NCBI RefSeq assembly: GCF_963259705.1
Contig: NC_081851.1
Location: 12,994,145 to 13,058,144 of the forward strand
From: Myotis daubentonii
Taxonomy: Eukaryota; Chordata; Mammalia; Chiroptera; Vespertilionidae
Direction of reading: 5' to 3'
Length of the DNA: 64,000 bases
In this document: in pieces, positions 12,601 to 23,534 of the stretch
How the letters are laid out: the number at the start of each line of letters is the position of its first letter
Position numbering within the stretch: position 1 is the stretch's first letter
Program-made: the position numbers and the translations under genes
Notes under the pieces: model-generated
Database searches by the model: none
Told to the model about the DNA's origin: nothing
Seen by the model: the letters and a program-made list of their open reading frames with translations, nothing else

Positions 12601-12950
12601 AGTGTATCCTTAATTGGCTCCCCAAACACAGCCTTAACTTTCAGTAGAGTTCATCCCTCAGATGGAGTCAGGCTGACTTCTTTGTCCCACAGACATGCTA
12701 ATTTTTCCAGACCTAGTAGCTTCACCAAAGAGTTTTCCTCTTCAACCCTCCAGACCTAAAATGTTTCTTTCAGGCCTTGCCTTGGACAATACAGCATGTT
12801 TGTGGGCTCAAGCCTTCAAAGCACAATGGCATGTTTATATTTTATCTTAGCCCTGGCAATGTTTTACTTTATAACCCAAATAACTCATTTTTCTCTTTCC
12901 TTCTCCATTTTCCTTTCAATCCCACAATGAACGGAAAAGAGAGAAAAAAA
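12601..12950. other. No recognisable feature
   Basis: Unique-looking, moderately AT-rich sequence. I see no convincing exon, RNA gene or named repeat. Confidence 0.5.
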
Positions 12951-12952
12951 AA

Positions 12953-13195
12953 TAATTACATGGAGGGGGAAAAAAGAAGGAACAAATCACATAGAGGAAG
13001 GAAGCAATCGGAGGGGGAGAAGGGAATGAACCAATCACAGGCAGGGGAAGAAGAGAAGGAACCAATCACATGGAGGGGGAGCAGAGAAGGAGCCAATCAC
13101 ATGGAGGGGGAGAAGAGAAGGAAGCCATCACATGCAGGGGAGAAGAGAAGGAACCAATCACATGCAAGGAGGGAAGAGAAGAAACCAACCCTACT
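12953..13195 (+). repeat. 31-bp minisatellite carrying CCAAT boxes
   Basis: About eight imperfect tandem units, the central ones 30-31 bp, each made of an AACCAATCACATGGAGG-type head and an AGAAGAGAAGG tail. At least four units keep CCAATCAC, the NF-Y binding core; others have drifted (CAAATCAC, GCCATCAC). The overlapping 160-codon frame simply reads the repeat and has no recognisable domain. Confidence 0.8.
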
Positions 13196-13199
13196 GTAT

Positions 13200-14220
13200 G
13201 GGAGTGATTTACACCTCCCACTGGCCACAATGTGGTATGTTGGGCAGTTCTTTTACTAAAGGCAGCAAAAATTAAATATTAAGTTAAAGTCTCCAAAGGT
13301 CAAGGTCACCATTATGCAAGGAAAGTTTTACTATAGGAACTGTGTGTTTGTTTTATTTGTGCGAATGTGAGCTGTAGGTCTATAATGGCTTTTAGTTCTA
13401 TAATTACCTTTGTGATTTTAAATATATTAAGATGTCTGTTTCTGGGCACACACCAAATTTATGTAGTGTCTTTATACACTATCAGACTCTCTGCAATGAA
13501 AAATGAGAACATTTTCCTCTTACATTTTCTCACATATTCTGGTTCACATTTCCAAATTTGTCATAGGGAGGTAAAAATGTACTTCTCAAACATATAGAAA
13601 ATGTAACTTCATTTTAAATAATTGAGCTCATTTTATCCTAGAGTCTCCATTTCTACTCAGTAGTAAAATATAAAACTAAATGAAACAACAGTAAACAATG
13701 TTAATAAAATAAGACTTCCAATGCAAAATATCCAAATCCTGTTTCTCCCAAAGAATCTTACACATATTCATTCTAGGTGTGGTCGGTCAATGCAATTTAC
13801 CATAAAACAGTCTCTGTGCGGTATGGTTACCCACAAGGGGATTATCTGGGGTATATCACTTTGTTCCACCGCTGCAGCCATGGGTGAGGAAGGCACCAAG
13901 CTGGTCAATCCTACAAAACCACACAGTTGGGAAATTGTCAGAGGGAGGGGTATGTTTTTTCCAAAACATGTGACAATATTTGCCGATTGTCTTTTACCCT
14001 ATCAATTTATAGCTCCTGCTGTGTGATAGGTGGTGAAACCTTTCAAAACCTGCTGGTTTCCCAGCCTGTCTGGAATTCAATCAAACCCTTGCCCTCCTTG
14101 CTCTCAGCCACAAGTCTTTGCAGTTCCTCCAAAATACCAGGCATGATGTGCTATCAGAGCGTTTTCACACCCCGTTTTCTCTGAGGAGCACGTTTCCTAT
14201 GATATTGACACCCTCTCTTT
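13200..14220. other. No recognisable feature
   Basis: AT-rich sequence with several small open frames but no splice-bordered, domain-bearing or repeat-like block that I can name. Confidence 0.5.
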
Positions 14221-14224
14221 ATTG

Positions 14225-14505
14225 AGCTCCTGCCTCCCGAGTCACCCGGGGCTTCAATAACTACCCTGTCTGAAATGGCACCTTCCTGTTCCCCCATCAC
14301 TATGGTCTCCTTGCCCAGCTTTAGTTCTCTTCACCGCATGCATGCCTGTTGTTATTGGATATACTTATTCATTGCCTGTCTCCTGTCCTGGAAAAGACAT
14401 TCCATGAAGTCAGAGACATTATCTTATCCCTGTATCCCTTGTACCCAGAACAGTGTTCAGCACCCATTAGGCCCTCGATAAACTTGTTGAGCAAACTGGA
14501 TATCC
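14225..14505 (+). repeat. L2 LINE 3' end
   Basis: The stretch ending CCTTGTACCCAGAACAGTGT... CACCCATTAGGCCCTCGATAAACTTGTTGAG has the layout of the L2 3' end (CCAGCACAGTGCCTGGCACATAGTAGG...CAATAAATRTTTGTTGAATG in the family). The copy is old and diverged. The following 14,506-14,925 shows nothing I recognise. Confidence 0.65.
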
Positions 14506-14929
14506 CAGGCATGAGTGAGCTCTCCTTTCCCCAAGGAGCTGCTGCATGTTTTATCTGCACTCATTTGGCAGGAAGTGCTGCCGTGGATGACTGCATGCCT
14601 TGTGTCTGCTTCAGGCTGCCAGTCAATGGCAGATGCCTCAAGAACAGGGCCTGTGCTCTATGCTCTTCCGAAGCGCACAGTTCTCTACCCAGTGAAGAGT
14701 CAAATGTGTGTTTATTGTTGTGTAGTGACTTTGGTTTCCTTCTCCTTCCTATGTCAGCATTTCTCAAAGAAGGTTTACTAACCTCCAACCAAATTCTCGT
14801 CTCAAGATTGGTACGTTGAAGACTGCTCACATACAATAGTCATGTGAGAGGGCTCTCTCAAGAGAAACAAGAGGGAACTGTGGAGTCAAATTCCAGTGTG
14901 CTGGACCTCTGTTCTATTCGGGGCGTGGC

Positions 14930-15582
14930 ACGTCAGTTGTTCTCAACTGTGTGTGATCCACGACCCCTTTTAGCAGGTCTAAGAGTATTATTCTCATAAT
15001 AATACTAAATTGCATGTAAATTTTCAGTGTATTGATATTTGCCTTTATGTTGCAAAAGCAATGGGTTAAAACTGCTGGTGTCTTAGTGCCAATCACAGCA
15101 ATAGAATCCAGCTACACTAGAGGTCACTGGGAAAAGCATTCATGCAATTGACTCACAAACTCAAGGAGCAGCTTTTTCTCACAGAACACCATTTTTACTG
15201 ACAGACAAGCTATGGTTATTCAAAGTTGGGCATCTGGCAGACATTTTCTAAAAAACAAAGTGAGCCTGTCATTTCAAGAAAAAAAAGTCAAAGTATTTGC
15301 CACCAATCATAACATTCAAGCTTTAAAGTGAAAATTAGAAGTTTGGAAAACTTGAATAGCTTCCCAGTACTTACAGATTTTTCTGATGAGATCAGTGGTG
15401 GTACTAACAAATAGGACTTTTTGATACTGTAAAATGAAATGAATTAGTGTTTGGAAGATCTGAGTAACTCAGGGAACCAATATTTTCCAAATGACCAATG
15501 CATGATGCTGCAAAAAGTAGGCATGGCTGAAAGATCTGGTCAAAATTCAAAACAGACCAGTGATTGTAATGTCACAGAATAT
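14930..15582 (+). pseudogene. hAT DNA-transposon relic with transposase remnant
   Basis: The left part begins with a hAT-like end (TTCTCAAC...GATCCACGACCCCTTTT). The part 15,290-15,580 reads, through many stops, as a piece of a hAT-superfamily transposase of the kind that also gave rise to domesticated BED-finger/hAT genes: a tract resembling NIFQMTNA and a tract resembling HAWVKD can be followed. The frames are heavily broken. The exact hAT family is not certain. Confidence 0.55.
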
Positions 15583-15586
15583 GATA

Positions 15587-16051
15587 CTAGAGGCCCAGTG
15601 CATGAATTTGTGCATGGGTAGGGTCCCTCTGGGTGGCCTTCAGGAATCAGGCTGAAACCCCAACTCCAATGCTGCCTGCAGCTCCTACCTGCTGCTCAGA
15701 CTCATCCTGGCCCTACTGTGCCTGCTGCAGGCTAGTGCCCAATCAGTCCCAACTGGGAGAGGCTCCTGCTGCCACAGCAGCACTCACCAGCCATGACCCC
15801 TGCATCTGGTGCCCTCCCAAGTGGGGTGGCCTGCAGGATCGGGCTGAAACCAGCTCTCTGACATCCCCTGAGGGGTCCTGGATTTTGAGAGGTTGTAGGC
15901 CAGGCTGAGGGACTCTAGTGGTGCACAACTGGGCCAGAGAGGGACCGGAGGAGGGCTCCAGGGCATGTCCAGCCCATCTCGCTCAGTCCCGATCAGCTGG
16001 ACCCCAGCAGCAAGCTAACCTACGGGTTGAAGCATCTGCCCCCAAGCCATT
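15587..16051 (-). mobile_element. Helitron, 5'-truncated
   Basis: The minus-strand 3' end starts at CTAGAGGCCCAGTGCATGAATTTGTGCATGG, with the Helitron hairpin slightly decayed. The interior (CAGACCCCAGCAGCAAGCTAACC-type block near 15,998-16,025) matches the Helitrons at 23.1-23.8 kb. The match stops near CATCTGCCCCC (16,049), where a HAL1-like element begins, so the 5' terminus is missing. Confidence 0.8.
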
Positions 16052-17645
16052 TCCAGTGGTGTTTTCATACAAATGACCTCTCTTGCCAAATACTTCTGAC
16101 TTGCCTAAAGTCTCTCAAACAAGCAGTATCTGGCCTTTGTGTACCTTGTACCTTTTTCTGGTGTACCCAGTACTAGTTGCATCTAGCCTTGGTTTGCAGC
16201 TTGGCTTCCCCTGAACACCTCCAAGCCCAGTCATCTGCAGATTGCTCTGTAGCTAGTGACAGGTGGTCTCAGGCAGAGCACAGGTGGTGGCTGACCTTGC
16301 ATATCCAGGGAGGCCCCTGAGCCAGGGCACTCAATGGAAAACTTCAGAACATGCTGGATTACAAGTCTACCACCGTCACCAGCAACACACTCAAGGGGCA
16401 GACTCAGTGGGAACCAAAGCTCCACTGAAGTAAGTCCTGCTCTGTAGGGTAGGGCCTACACAGCAGCTCTTTCTTGCAGCTGATCCTTGCAGCAATGGGC
16501 CTGGGGGATCAATCGCGCTCAGTGATGTGCCAACATCAATCAAGGCTTAATTACAACAGGTCAGTACACACTGCCCACACAAGGGGCATACCTGCAGCAC
16601 CTAGCTCAGGTGACTGAGGAGGCTGTACCACTGGGTCCTACATGACACCTACTACAGAGGCCACTCTATCAAGTCTGGAAGATGTAGCAGCTCTACCCAA
16701 TCATAGAAACAAACACAGAGAAGCAGCCAAAATGAGGAGACAAAGAAACAGGTCCCAAATGAAAGAACAGGAGAAATCACCAGAAAAAAAAGGCTAAGTG
16801 AAACGGAGACAAGCAAAGTACCAGATATAGAGCTAAAAACAATGGCCACAGTAATGCTTAAAGAACTTAGTGAAAATTTCAAGAGCATAAAAACACACAC
16901 AGGGACCATAATAAAGAACCAATCAGAAATGAAGGATACACTAATTGAAATGAAGAATAAACTACAGGCAATCAACTGTAGAGTAGCTGAAGCAAAGAAT
17001 CAAATCAGCAATTTGGAATATAAGGAAGCAAAAAAAATACCTTAATCAGAATAACAAAAATAAAAAATAATCCACAAAAATGAGGATAGTGTCAGGAGCC
17101 TCTGGGACAATTTCAAGCATATCAGCATCTGGGGGTTCCAGGAGAGAGAGAGAACAAGAATTAGAAAACTTATTTAAAAAAATAATGACAGAAAACTTTC
17201 CTAACCTGATGAAGTAAATAGATATACAAGTCCAGGAAGTGCAGAATGTCCCAAACAAGATGAACCCCAAGAGGCCCACACCAAAACACAACATGATGAA
17301 AACTCTAAAGGTTAAAGACAAAGAGAGAATCTTAAAAGCAGCAAGAGAAAAGCAATTGGTTACCTACAAGGGAGCCCCCATAAGACTGTCAGCTGATTTC
17401 TCAGCAGAAACTTTGTAGGCCAGAAGGGATTGGCAAGAAATATTCAAAGTGATGAAAAGCAAGGACCTACAACCAAGATTACTTTAACCAATAAAGCTAT
17501 TATTTAGAATCAAAAGACAGATAAAAAGCTTCTGAGACAAGAAAAGACTAAAAGAGTTCATCACCACCAAACCAGTACTTTAAGAAATATTAAAGGGTCT
17601 TCTTTAAGAAGAAGAAGTAAAAGATAAAAAACATGAATAATAAAG
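16052..17645 (+). mobile_element. HAL1-like element, plus strand
   Basis: The 5' UTR-like sequence from about 16,060 aligns with the UTRs of the elements at 9.4-12 kb and 31.5-33.5 kb. ORF1 opens at ATGAGGAGACAAAGAAAC (16,732) and decays through to about 17,618. No ORF2 follows directly. An L1 ORF2-tail fragment lies at 17,646-17,812 (TTTACAACAGCACGGAGGGA... AAATATCATATGATTCCAC). Confidence 0.7.
16732..17618 (+). pseudogene. HAL1/L1 ORF1 relic
   Basis: Begins MRRQRNRSQMKEQEKSP and is soon interrupted by stops and shifts. An open block at 16,842-17,045 carries the coiled-coil end (MKDTLIEMKNKLQAINCRV). The RNA-binding half is visible from about 17,095 to 17,600 (for example the codons for KDKERILKAAREKQLVTYKG). 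Not expressible as a whole. Confidence 0.7.
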
Positions 17646-17812
17646 AGCCATAACAAACAATGAAATTTTACCATTTACAACAGCACGGAGGGACCTAGAG
17701 TATACTATGATAAGCAAAATAAGTCAGCCAAAGAAAGACAAATATCATATGATTCCACTTATCTGTTGAATCTAAAGAACAATATAAATGGGGATACTAA
17801 ACAAACAAAGAG
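17646..17812 (+). mobile_element. L1 ORF2 tail fragment
   Basis: Matches the last part of L1 ORF2 (compare 8,725-8,830): an ATTTGCAACAGCATGGATGG-type block followed by ATATCATATGATTCCACTTAT. It is truncated on both sides. Confidence 0.7.
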
Positions 17813-18516
17813 AGGAGAAACCAAGATGGTGGCATAGGTAAACACTACCTCCCACAACAACTTCAAAAATACCACTAAAAGACGGAATGGACATCATCCA
17901 GAACCACAGGAAGGCTGGCCGAGTGGAAATTCTACAACTAAAAGGAAAGAGAAAAGCATACCGAGACCCAGAGGAGCTTCGGTGTGGAAGTAAAGTACAG
18001 AGATAAGGAGGCGCACGCGGAGAGGGCTGACGGCTGAGGACACGGTTGTCTTTTTCAATTGGTAGGGAGTCTCAAGCTCTGAGCTTCAGTTCCGGGTGAG
18101 TCTCTGGGGACCCAGACTCATACGGGAGAAATTGGACTGTCTGGCATCAGTCGGAACTCGAGACCCTCTAGGTTATGAAAAAGGACCAACTAGAAATTAA
18201 GCATACACTGACTGAAATAAAGGATATTATACAGAGTCCCAACACCAGACTACAGGATCACAAGAATCAAGTCAAAGATTTGAAATACGAAGAAGCAAAG
18301 AACACCCAACCGGAAAAGCAAAATGAAAAAAGAACCCAAAAATATGAAGATAGTGTAAGGAGCCTCTGTGGCAGCTTCAAGCATACCAACATCCGAATTA
18401 TAGGGGTACCAGAAGAAGAGAGAGAGCAAGATATTGAAAACCTATTTGAAGAAATAATGACAGAAAAATTCCCCTACCTGCTGAAAGAAATAGACTTACA
18501 AATCCAGGAAACCTAA
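17813..18516 (+). mobile_element. L1/HAL1 5' UTR joined to an ORF1 fragment
   Basis: Opens with ACCAAGATGGTGGCATAGGT, the usual start of an L1 promoter/5' UTR, and runs to about 18,172. An ORF1 block at 18,175-18,516 stays open for 113 codons (MKKDQLEIKHTLTEIKDI, then NIRIIGVPEEEREQDIENLF). The N-terminal coiled coil and everything after the middle of ORF1 are missing, so the element carries an internal deletion. Confidence 0.7.
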
Positions 18517-18935
18517 GGTTGGGGGTGATGGGGAGGTAGCCAAGACTGAACTAAGTCTTCCAGGCAGGGCTGCAGGTGTCTGAAGAGAGCTTTTAACAAG
18601 AAGGAACGAGCAGCACTGGGAAGGCTGGCTGCTTCTGCAGTCAGGTCTCTGCAGAGAGGCGTCTACCCTGTTGCGTTTACACTGGGCCTTGGTCCAGCAG
18701 CCTCAGAAGCCCAATCCCTCAGTTCTGGGGTTCCTCAGATCTAGATGTGACACCAGCCCACCCTGACCAGGCTCACAGGAAAGCGGTCTAATGTCAGAAT
18801 GCTAACTATTGGCAGATTTAAATACAAATGCCAAGCCACCTGAGTGATTGCCATGGCCTCAGTAGTGCATTCTCCCAAAAGGCAAACTATAAGCCAAATC
18901 TAATGACCAGGACGTTGCTCAGTGATCTTGCAATA
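18517..18935. other. No recognisable feature
   Basis: Mixed-composition sequence. No exon, RNA gene or named repeat could be supported. Confidence 0.5.
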
Positions 18936-19175
18936 AGCCTGTACTGCCAGCTTAACAAAATCATAGTGACAGCAGGAGCTTCCAGGAGGCCTGCTCTGGG
19001 CCAGGCCCTGCGGAAAGCTCTTCACCTGTGTTCTATCTTCTAAAGTCACTGACATCACTTCTACATGCCCAGCATCTTGAGAACCTGGGCTCCATGTGTC
19101 CTTCCTGGTGGAATATCCCTAGTGCCCAGCATCGTGGTAAGAACAATAAAGATGCTGTTGAATGAAATGAGTAAG
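18936..19175 (+). repeat. Old MIR/L2-type remnants
   Basis: GGGCCAGGCCCTGCGGAAAGCTCTTCACC resembles the MIR block GTGCCAGGCACTGTGCTAAGCGCTTTACA. At 19,110-19,172 a CCTAGTGCCCAGCATCGTGG...AATAAAGATGCTGTTGAATG tail resembles an L2 3' end. Both are old. Confidence 0.5.
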
Positions 19176-19845
19176 TGGATATGCTCCTGAGTGGAAATGA
19201 AAAGAGGAGACACAGTCTGTCTTTGCTGTGGAGAGCGCCACGTCCCTCCTCCAACTCTGCTAACTAACGTGGTTTCTCTTGTAAGGTGGCTATTCTTTTT
19301 TCTATGGACCCTGGAGCACTAGTGTGTAACACTTTTCAAAAGCTACCAGAGACCCCCAGCTCACCACTGATTAAGCACATTCCATACTACTCCTCCTACT
19401 AATTATTGCAACAGCTACAACAAACTGCATGAAACTTGCAGTGCAACAGAAGACAGAGAGGTGTGGAAGCTGGAAACTACGAGTGAGCTCTGATGACTTC
19501 CCTGAGTTCTGGTATTTTAATTTCCTTACATAACCTGTCCTTGGGCTCTTGATCAGCTTACAATCCAGAACTGCCCACAGACGCAGACCAAGACCTTGCT
19601 CCTTCTAGCCAAAGTGTCAGGAAAATAGTGAACAAGCAGGACAGAAGCATTGTCACCATGCTGGTCCCACTCCAGGCAACACTGCAAAATAGCCATGCAC
19701 TCAGTGGTCTCCTTCCTCCTGGAGAGCTCTGGTATGGAGCCCTTTGCACTGTGAGAACCAAGTAGGCCTCCCCTCCCCAATAGAGACCAGGCCAGGCCTG
19801 CTCTGCAGAAACTTTGCAGGGGGAGGAGGGCCACTGAGGGGGGCC
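19176..19845. other. No recognisable feature
   Basis: No named repeat or gene. The long minus-strand open frame overlapping 19,558-20,217 runs through a Helitron 3' end and shows no domain. Confidence 0.45.
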
Positions 19846-19849
19846 ACTG

Positions 19850-19944
19850 AGCAACAAGGTTGCCTGATTTCCCCTAACCACCTCTGCCTGCCTGATCACC
19901 CCTAACTGTCTCTGCCTCACCCCGCAGCTGCACCAGGCCTCTAG
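19850..19944 (+). mobile_element. Helitron 3'-end remnant
   Basis: Ends GCACCAGGCCTCTAG|T at 19,944, the Helitron 3' terminus, with upstream CCTGATCACCCCTAAC repeats also found (in inverse orientation) inside the Helitron at 21,055-21,801. No 5' end is visible, and the hairpin is reduced to GCTGCACC. Confidence 0.65.
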
Positions 19945-19990
19945 TATTAAGTAAAAGCATTGTTTACTAGAAGAAACAACACAAACAACC
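19945..19990 (+). repeat. 46-bp flank copy, partner of 21,802-21,847
   Basis: TATTAAGTAAAAGCATTGTT and the next 26 bases are repeated after the Helitron at 21,801, with a single G/A difference. Both copies begin exactly at a Helitron CTAG terminus. Sequence beyond the two copies is unrelated. Confidence 0.85.
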
Positions 19991-20734
19991 TTGTGGCCCC
20001 AACCCCCCTCCTCCTCAGGCACTGCAGCTTCACAGATGTGGACAGAAAGCCCTGCTTGCAGTGCCAGGAGGCAGCCTCCTGCCTTGGTGTGCAGCAGCTG
20101 CGCAGGGGCAGGAGCACTGGTTTCCATCCTTGTTCTGCAATAAGGCAGTGTTCCTCTCCCCTTCCCTACAGCACTACATCCCACCCCCACCCTGCAGTAG
20201 CAAGGTAGTAACTCCACTGTTCCAACTAGGAGTGAGGGGAGGAAACAGAGAAATGGAGTTTCTAAGCATGCAAATGAAATCCTGGGCAGGCCTCAGCAAC
20301 CCACGTGAGAAATGGACCAGCAGGGGCACAGCAAAAGACCTGAGAACTAAACACTCCTCTGGAACACCATTCAGGTCTTGGATTGGCCTCCAGGTTGCAC
20401 AGAAGTTGAGGCACAACCTCATGATGGGAAACAGACAAAAAATAGGCCCAAGAAATACTGCTGTCCCTGAATAGCAAAGAACCAGGAAAGGGACAGCCTA
20501 ACAAGAGAGAAACCTTTGAGACAATAACCAACCTACTCCAGACAAACACCATGGAGAAGCCTGGGCGCCCCCTCAGCCCTGTCAGCAAAGCCCATGGGCG
20601 CCCAGACTCCATGCTCACTGGGCTGTAAATGAGGCACCAGCGTGAGGGAAAGCAATTATGAATGGTAAGGAAGCATTCAGAACTCTCACTGTGAAAAGCC
20701 AAGAGGAAGGGGAGATGTTGTAAACTGGTACAAC
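19991..20734. other. No recognisable feature
   Basis: GC-moderate sequence with several overlapping open frames on both strands. None has a recognisable domain or convincing splice borders. Confidence 0.45.
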
Positions 20735-20830
20735 CTACACTTTGGAAAACTATTTGGCACTACACGGCCAAGGTGATATGCATATATTCCAGAGGTTAGG
20801 GGACATAAATAGAATTTTTAAATGTTGTTT
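20735..20830 (+). repeat. L1 fragment
   Basis: A TTTGGAAAACTATTTGGCAC...GATATGCATATATTCC pattern resembles the late ORF2 region of an old L1. It is probably continuous with the L1 sequence at 21,848-22,330, split by the SINE and Helitron. Confidence 0.45.
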
Positions 20831-20831
20831 A

Positions 20832-21045
20832 CTGGCCCTCGCCAGGTGGCTCAGTTGGTTGGAGTGTCATCCCATACACCGTTTGTGGTTCAATTCCTAG
20901 TCAGGGCACATACCTAGATTTCAGGTTTGATCCCTGGTCAGGGTGTGTATGGGAAGCAACCAATCAATGTTTCTCTCTCACATCTGTGTTTCTCTTTCCC
21001 TCCCTTTCTGTCTAAAAATCAATAAACATATCCTCTTTAAAAATA
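20832..21045 (+). mobile_element. VES SINE (tRNA-derived)
   Basis: The head CTGGCCCTCGCCAGGTGGCTCAGTTGGTTGG has a tRNA box A, GGTTCAATTCC is box B, and the body CAGGTTTGATCCCTGGTCAGGG and the tail with CTCTCTTTCCCTCCC match the VES family of vesper bats. RNA polymerase III transcribes such elements; L1 moves them. Confidence 0.85.
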
Positions 21046-21054
21046 ACTAAATAC

Positions 21055-21801
21055 TCCTATATAAGAAAGAGCTAATATGCAAATAAACATCACACCCTCA
21101 CACCCTCAGGCCCTTGCGCCCTCACGCTGGAACTGCTCAGACACTCAACACTGGGGAGAGAAGAATGGGGACCAGCCAGGCATAAATGAGCTCATGAGAG
21201 AGGAATGGGGACCAGCCAGGCTGCGGCCCAGGAGAGGGATAAACCACCCGCCCCACGATCCCAGGCACCAGCAGCTGGGGCTGCACTCTGGGAGAGGGAC
21301 GAGCTGCCCACTGCATGGTCCCAGGTGCCAGCAGCTGCACCTGTGCCTGCGGCCAGGGAGAGGGACAAGGCACCTTCCCCATGGTCCCAGGAGCCAGCGC
21401 CTGCGCCTGTGGCCTGGGAAAGGGACAAGCTGCCCGCCCCGTGGTGCCGGGTGCCTGCGGCTGCGGCTAGCCCAGTCAAAGCCAACCCAGATCCTGGGTT
21501 CCTGAGGCCAGCCAGAGGGTGGGAAGCCCAGGTCCTGGGTGCCTGTGACTGGCCTGAGAAGGGAATCTTGGGTCCCAGATGCAGGGTGAGGCAAAGGCAG
21601 TTAGGGGTGATCAGGCAGGCAGAGGTGGTTAGGGGTGATCAGGCAGAGAGGTAGGCAGGCGAGGAGTTAGGAGCTAGCAGTCCCAGATTGTGAAAGGCAG
21701 TCAGACATCCCCCAAAGGGTTGCAGATGGGAGGGGGTGCAGGCTGGGCTAAGGGACCCCACCCACCCTCCGGTGCACGAATTTCGTGCACCAGGCCCCTA
21801 G
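21055..21801 (+). mobile_element. Non-autonomous Helitron with internal minisatellite
   Basis: The complete ends are 5' TCCTATATAAGAAAGAGCTA with AATATGCAAAT, and 3' GTGCACGAATTTCGTGCAC hairpin then CAGGCCCCTAG. Length is 747 bp. The interior at about 21,190-21,480 has four imperfect GC-rich tandem units built on GAGAGGGACAAGC...CCATGGTCCCAG. At 21,590-21,650 a CAGTTAGGGGTGATCAGGCAGG unit is duplicated. The open frames on both strands follow the minisatellite and are not genes. Confidence 0.85.
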
Positions 21802-22330
21802 TATTAAATAAAAGCATTGTTTACTAGAAGAAACAACACAAACAACCTAGTGACTAGTTAAAGAGTAAAGGTTTTGGTATCATACAATGGAATAGAATGC
21901 AACAGAGAATAACAAACAAAAGCTACCTGACACAGATAAATCTAAAAATAGCACAGTGTTGAGCAAAAAAATCAAGTCAGAGAAGATCATATGATACGGT
22001 ATCATTTATATAAAAATTCAAAACGAGAAAAACTAAATAATTCACTCTTTAGTAGGGGTCACTAAACAACGAGTAATGACAATAAGGGACTGAGTTATTT
22101 TAAGAGTCAGGATGGTGTCTATATGAGGGAGGTGGGAAGATGAGGGTACAGTCAGGAAAGACCCCCAGGAGACAAACTATACTGGCAGCCCCTATACCTT
22201 CACCTGGGTGGAGCTTATATGAATGCTCATGCATTATTCTTTAAACTGTGTGTATGTATTTAAATCTCATCATTTAAATTTGTAAAATTTACATGACTGT
22301 GTGTGTAAATTTTACAACTGATAAAAGACC
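21802..22330 (+). repeat. Old L1 late-ORF2/3' fragment
   Basis: The first 46 bases duplicate the flank at 19,945. The rest (GGTATCATACAATGGAATAG, then CATATGATACGGTATCATTT) follows the order of late ORF2 and 3' UTR of an old L1. It is diverged and not translatable. Confidence 0.6.
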
Positions 22331-23090
22331 CAGCCAACGTAGTATACATTTCATATAATGAGTCCTTACAAAACCTCCGAGATTTAGCAAAGCTGCCCAT
22401 ATGTCAATTTCAAAACTACCTTCCTTGTTAAACTTCAGCTTAACTTTTTAAAAACTATCTACCTGTACCCATTGCTGGTTCACCATCTGTGCCAGGTTCC
22501 CAGTGCCAATCCATCCAAGGCGGTGAGTCTTAGATCTCCAACTTAGGGCCAACCTACATTGGAGACGTCATTTTCAACTCTTAGAACACCTTCTACCCAA
22601 TCCTACAGATAAGTAACAAATATTAAATATAAAACTGAAGCAACATTACCAAGTCATAGCTGAGGAGGCAGTCCCACAAAGGCACCAAAGGCTGCTTCTG
22701 ACTCACCCGAACTACTCCGTGTACAGCACGAGGTTGCCACTGCTTTCTGGGACCAACATGGTGTCTATCTTCTGAAAAAAGGACACATGTTTTATTTTAA
22801 AGTCTGAAAATTATGACACATAATGATTTTCAAGTTATCAAGAAGAGTGCCTGCATTTATCTCCATTGGCTCAGCGTCCTTTGCCTGTATGTTGGTGATG
22901 GAGACAAAGATGAGCTGGGTTTTATGATTACTCTCTTGAAACTTAATGCAGTTAAAGATTAAATTACAAAAACACAAAGTACTGACTCATCCAATAACCT
23001 GTAATGATCTCAAGGGTATTATACTGACTGCAAAAATCCCACCTCAAAAGGTTTCATACTGTAGCCTTTGCTTTATATAACACTAGAGGT
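22331..23090. other. No recognisable feature
   Basis: AT-rich sequence with no supported exon or named repeat. Confidence 0.5.
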
Positions 23091-23092
23091 TC

Positions 23093-23534
23093 AGTGCATG
23101 GATTCATGCACATTGATAAGAAGTTAATTGGAAGAAATATTTTACAGCCTGGGGAGGGACCACAGGAGATTGGCTGGCTGGAGAGGGAATGTGGGAGGGC
23201 TCCAGGATATGTCCAGCCCATCTTGCCCAGTCTCAACTGGGACCTATTGGAGCCAATCAGGGTTAATCAGGGCCATCTTGCCCAGTCCTGATCAGGGCTG
23301 ATCAGGGCTGTCTGGCTGGGGAGGGACCGCTGGAGGTTGGCTGGCCAGGGAGGGACCACAGGAGGGCTCCAGGGCATGTACTGCTCATCTTGCCCAGTCC
23401 CAATCGGCCAGACCCCAGCAGCAAGCTAACCTACCAGTCAGAGCATCTTCCCTGGTGGTCAGTGCATGTCATAGCGGCTGGTCGAACAGTTGAATGGTCG
23501 GACACTTAGTATATTAGGCTTTTATATATATGGA
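23093..23534 (-). mobile_element. Helitron, first of a head-to-tail pair
   Basis: The minus-strand 3' end CTAGAGGTTCAGTGCATGGATTCATGCAC at 23,093 keeps CTAG and a decayed hairpin. The 5' end (reverse TATTAGGCTTTTATATATATGGA) finishes at 23,534. The interior carries repeated GGGGAGGGACC/GATCAGGGC blocks. A second copy of the same family starts at the next base. Confidence 0.85.

Noticed and set aside
12953..13195. CRISPR-like array (regular 31-bp periodicity)
   Set aside because: Units are contiguous and imperfect with no unique spacers, and the genome is mammalian.
12777..13259. 160-codon plus-strand open frame
   Set aside because: It reads straight through the 31-bp minisatellite; no domain.
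12600..13330. Endogenous retroviral LTR
   Set aside because: CCAAT repeats and an A/T-rich element suggested an LTR, but there are no TG...CA ends, primer-binding site or gag/pol nearby.
19558..20217. 219-codon minus-strand open frame
   Set aside because: It crosses a Helitron 3' end and unrelated flank, so it cannot be an inherited gene unit.
20832..20960. tRNA gene
   Set aside because: Box A and B motifs belong to a VES SINE; no cloverleaf with a proper anticodon arm and acceptor stem could be drawn.
21205..21654. Overlapping 142-149-codon frames on both strands
   Set aside because: All lie in the GC-rich minisatellite inside a Helitron; several frames are open at once because of composition.
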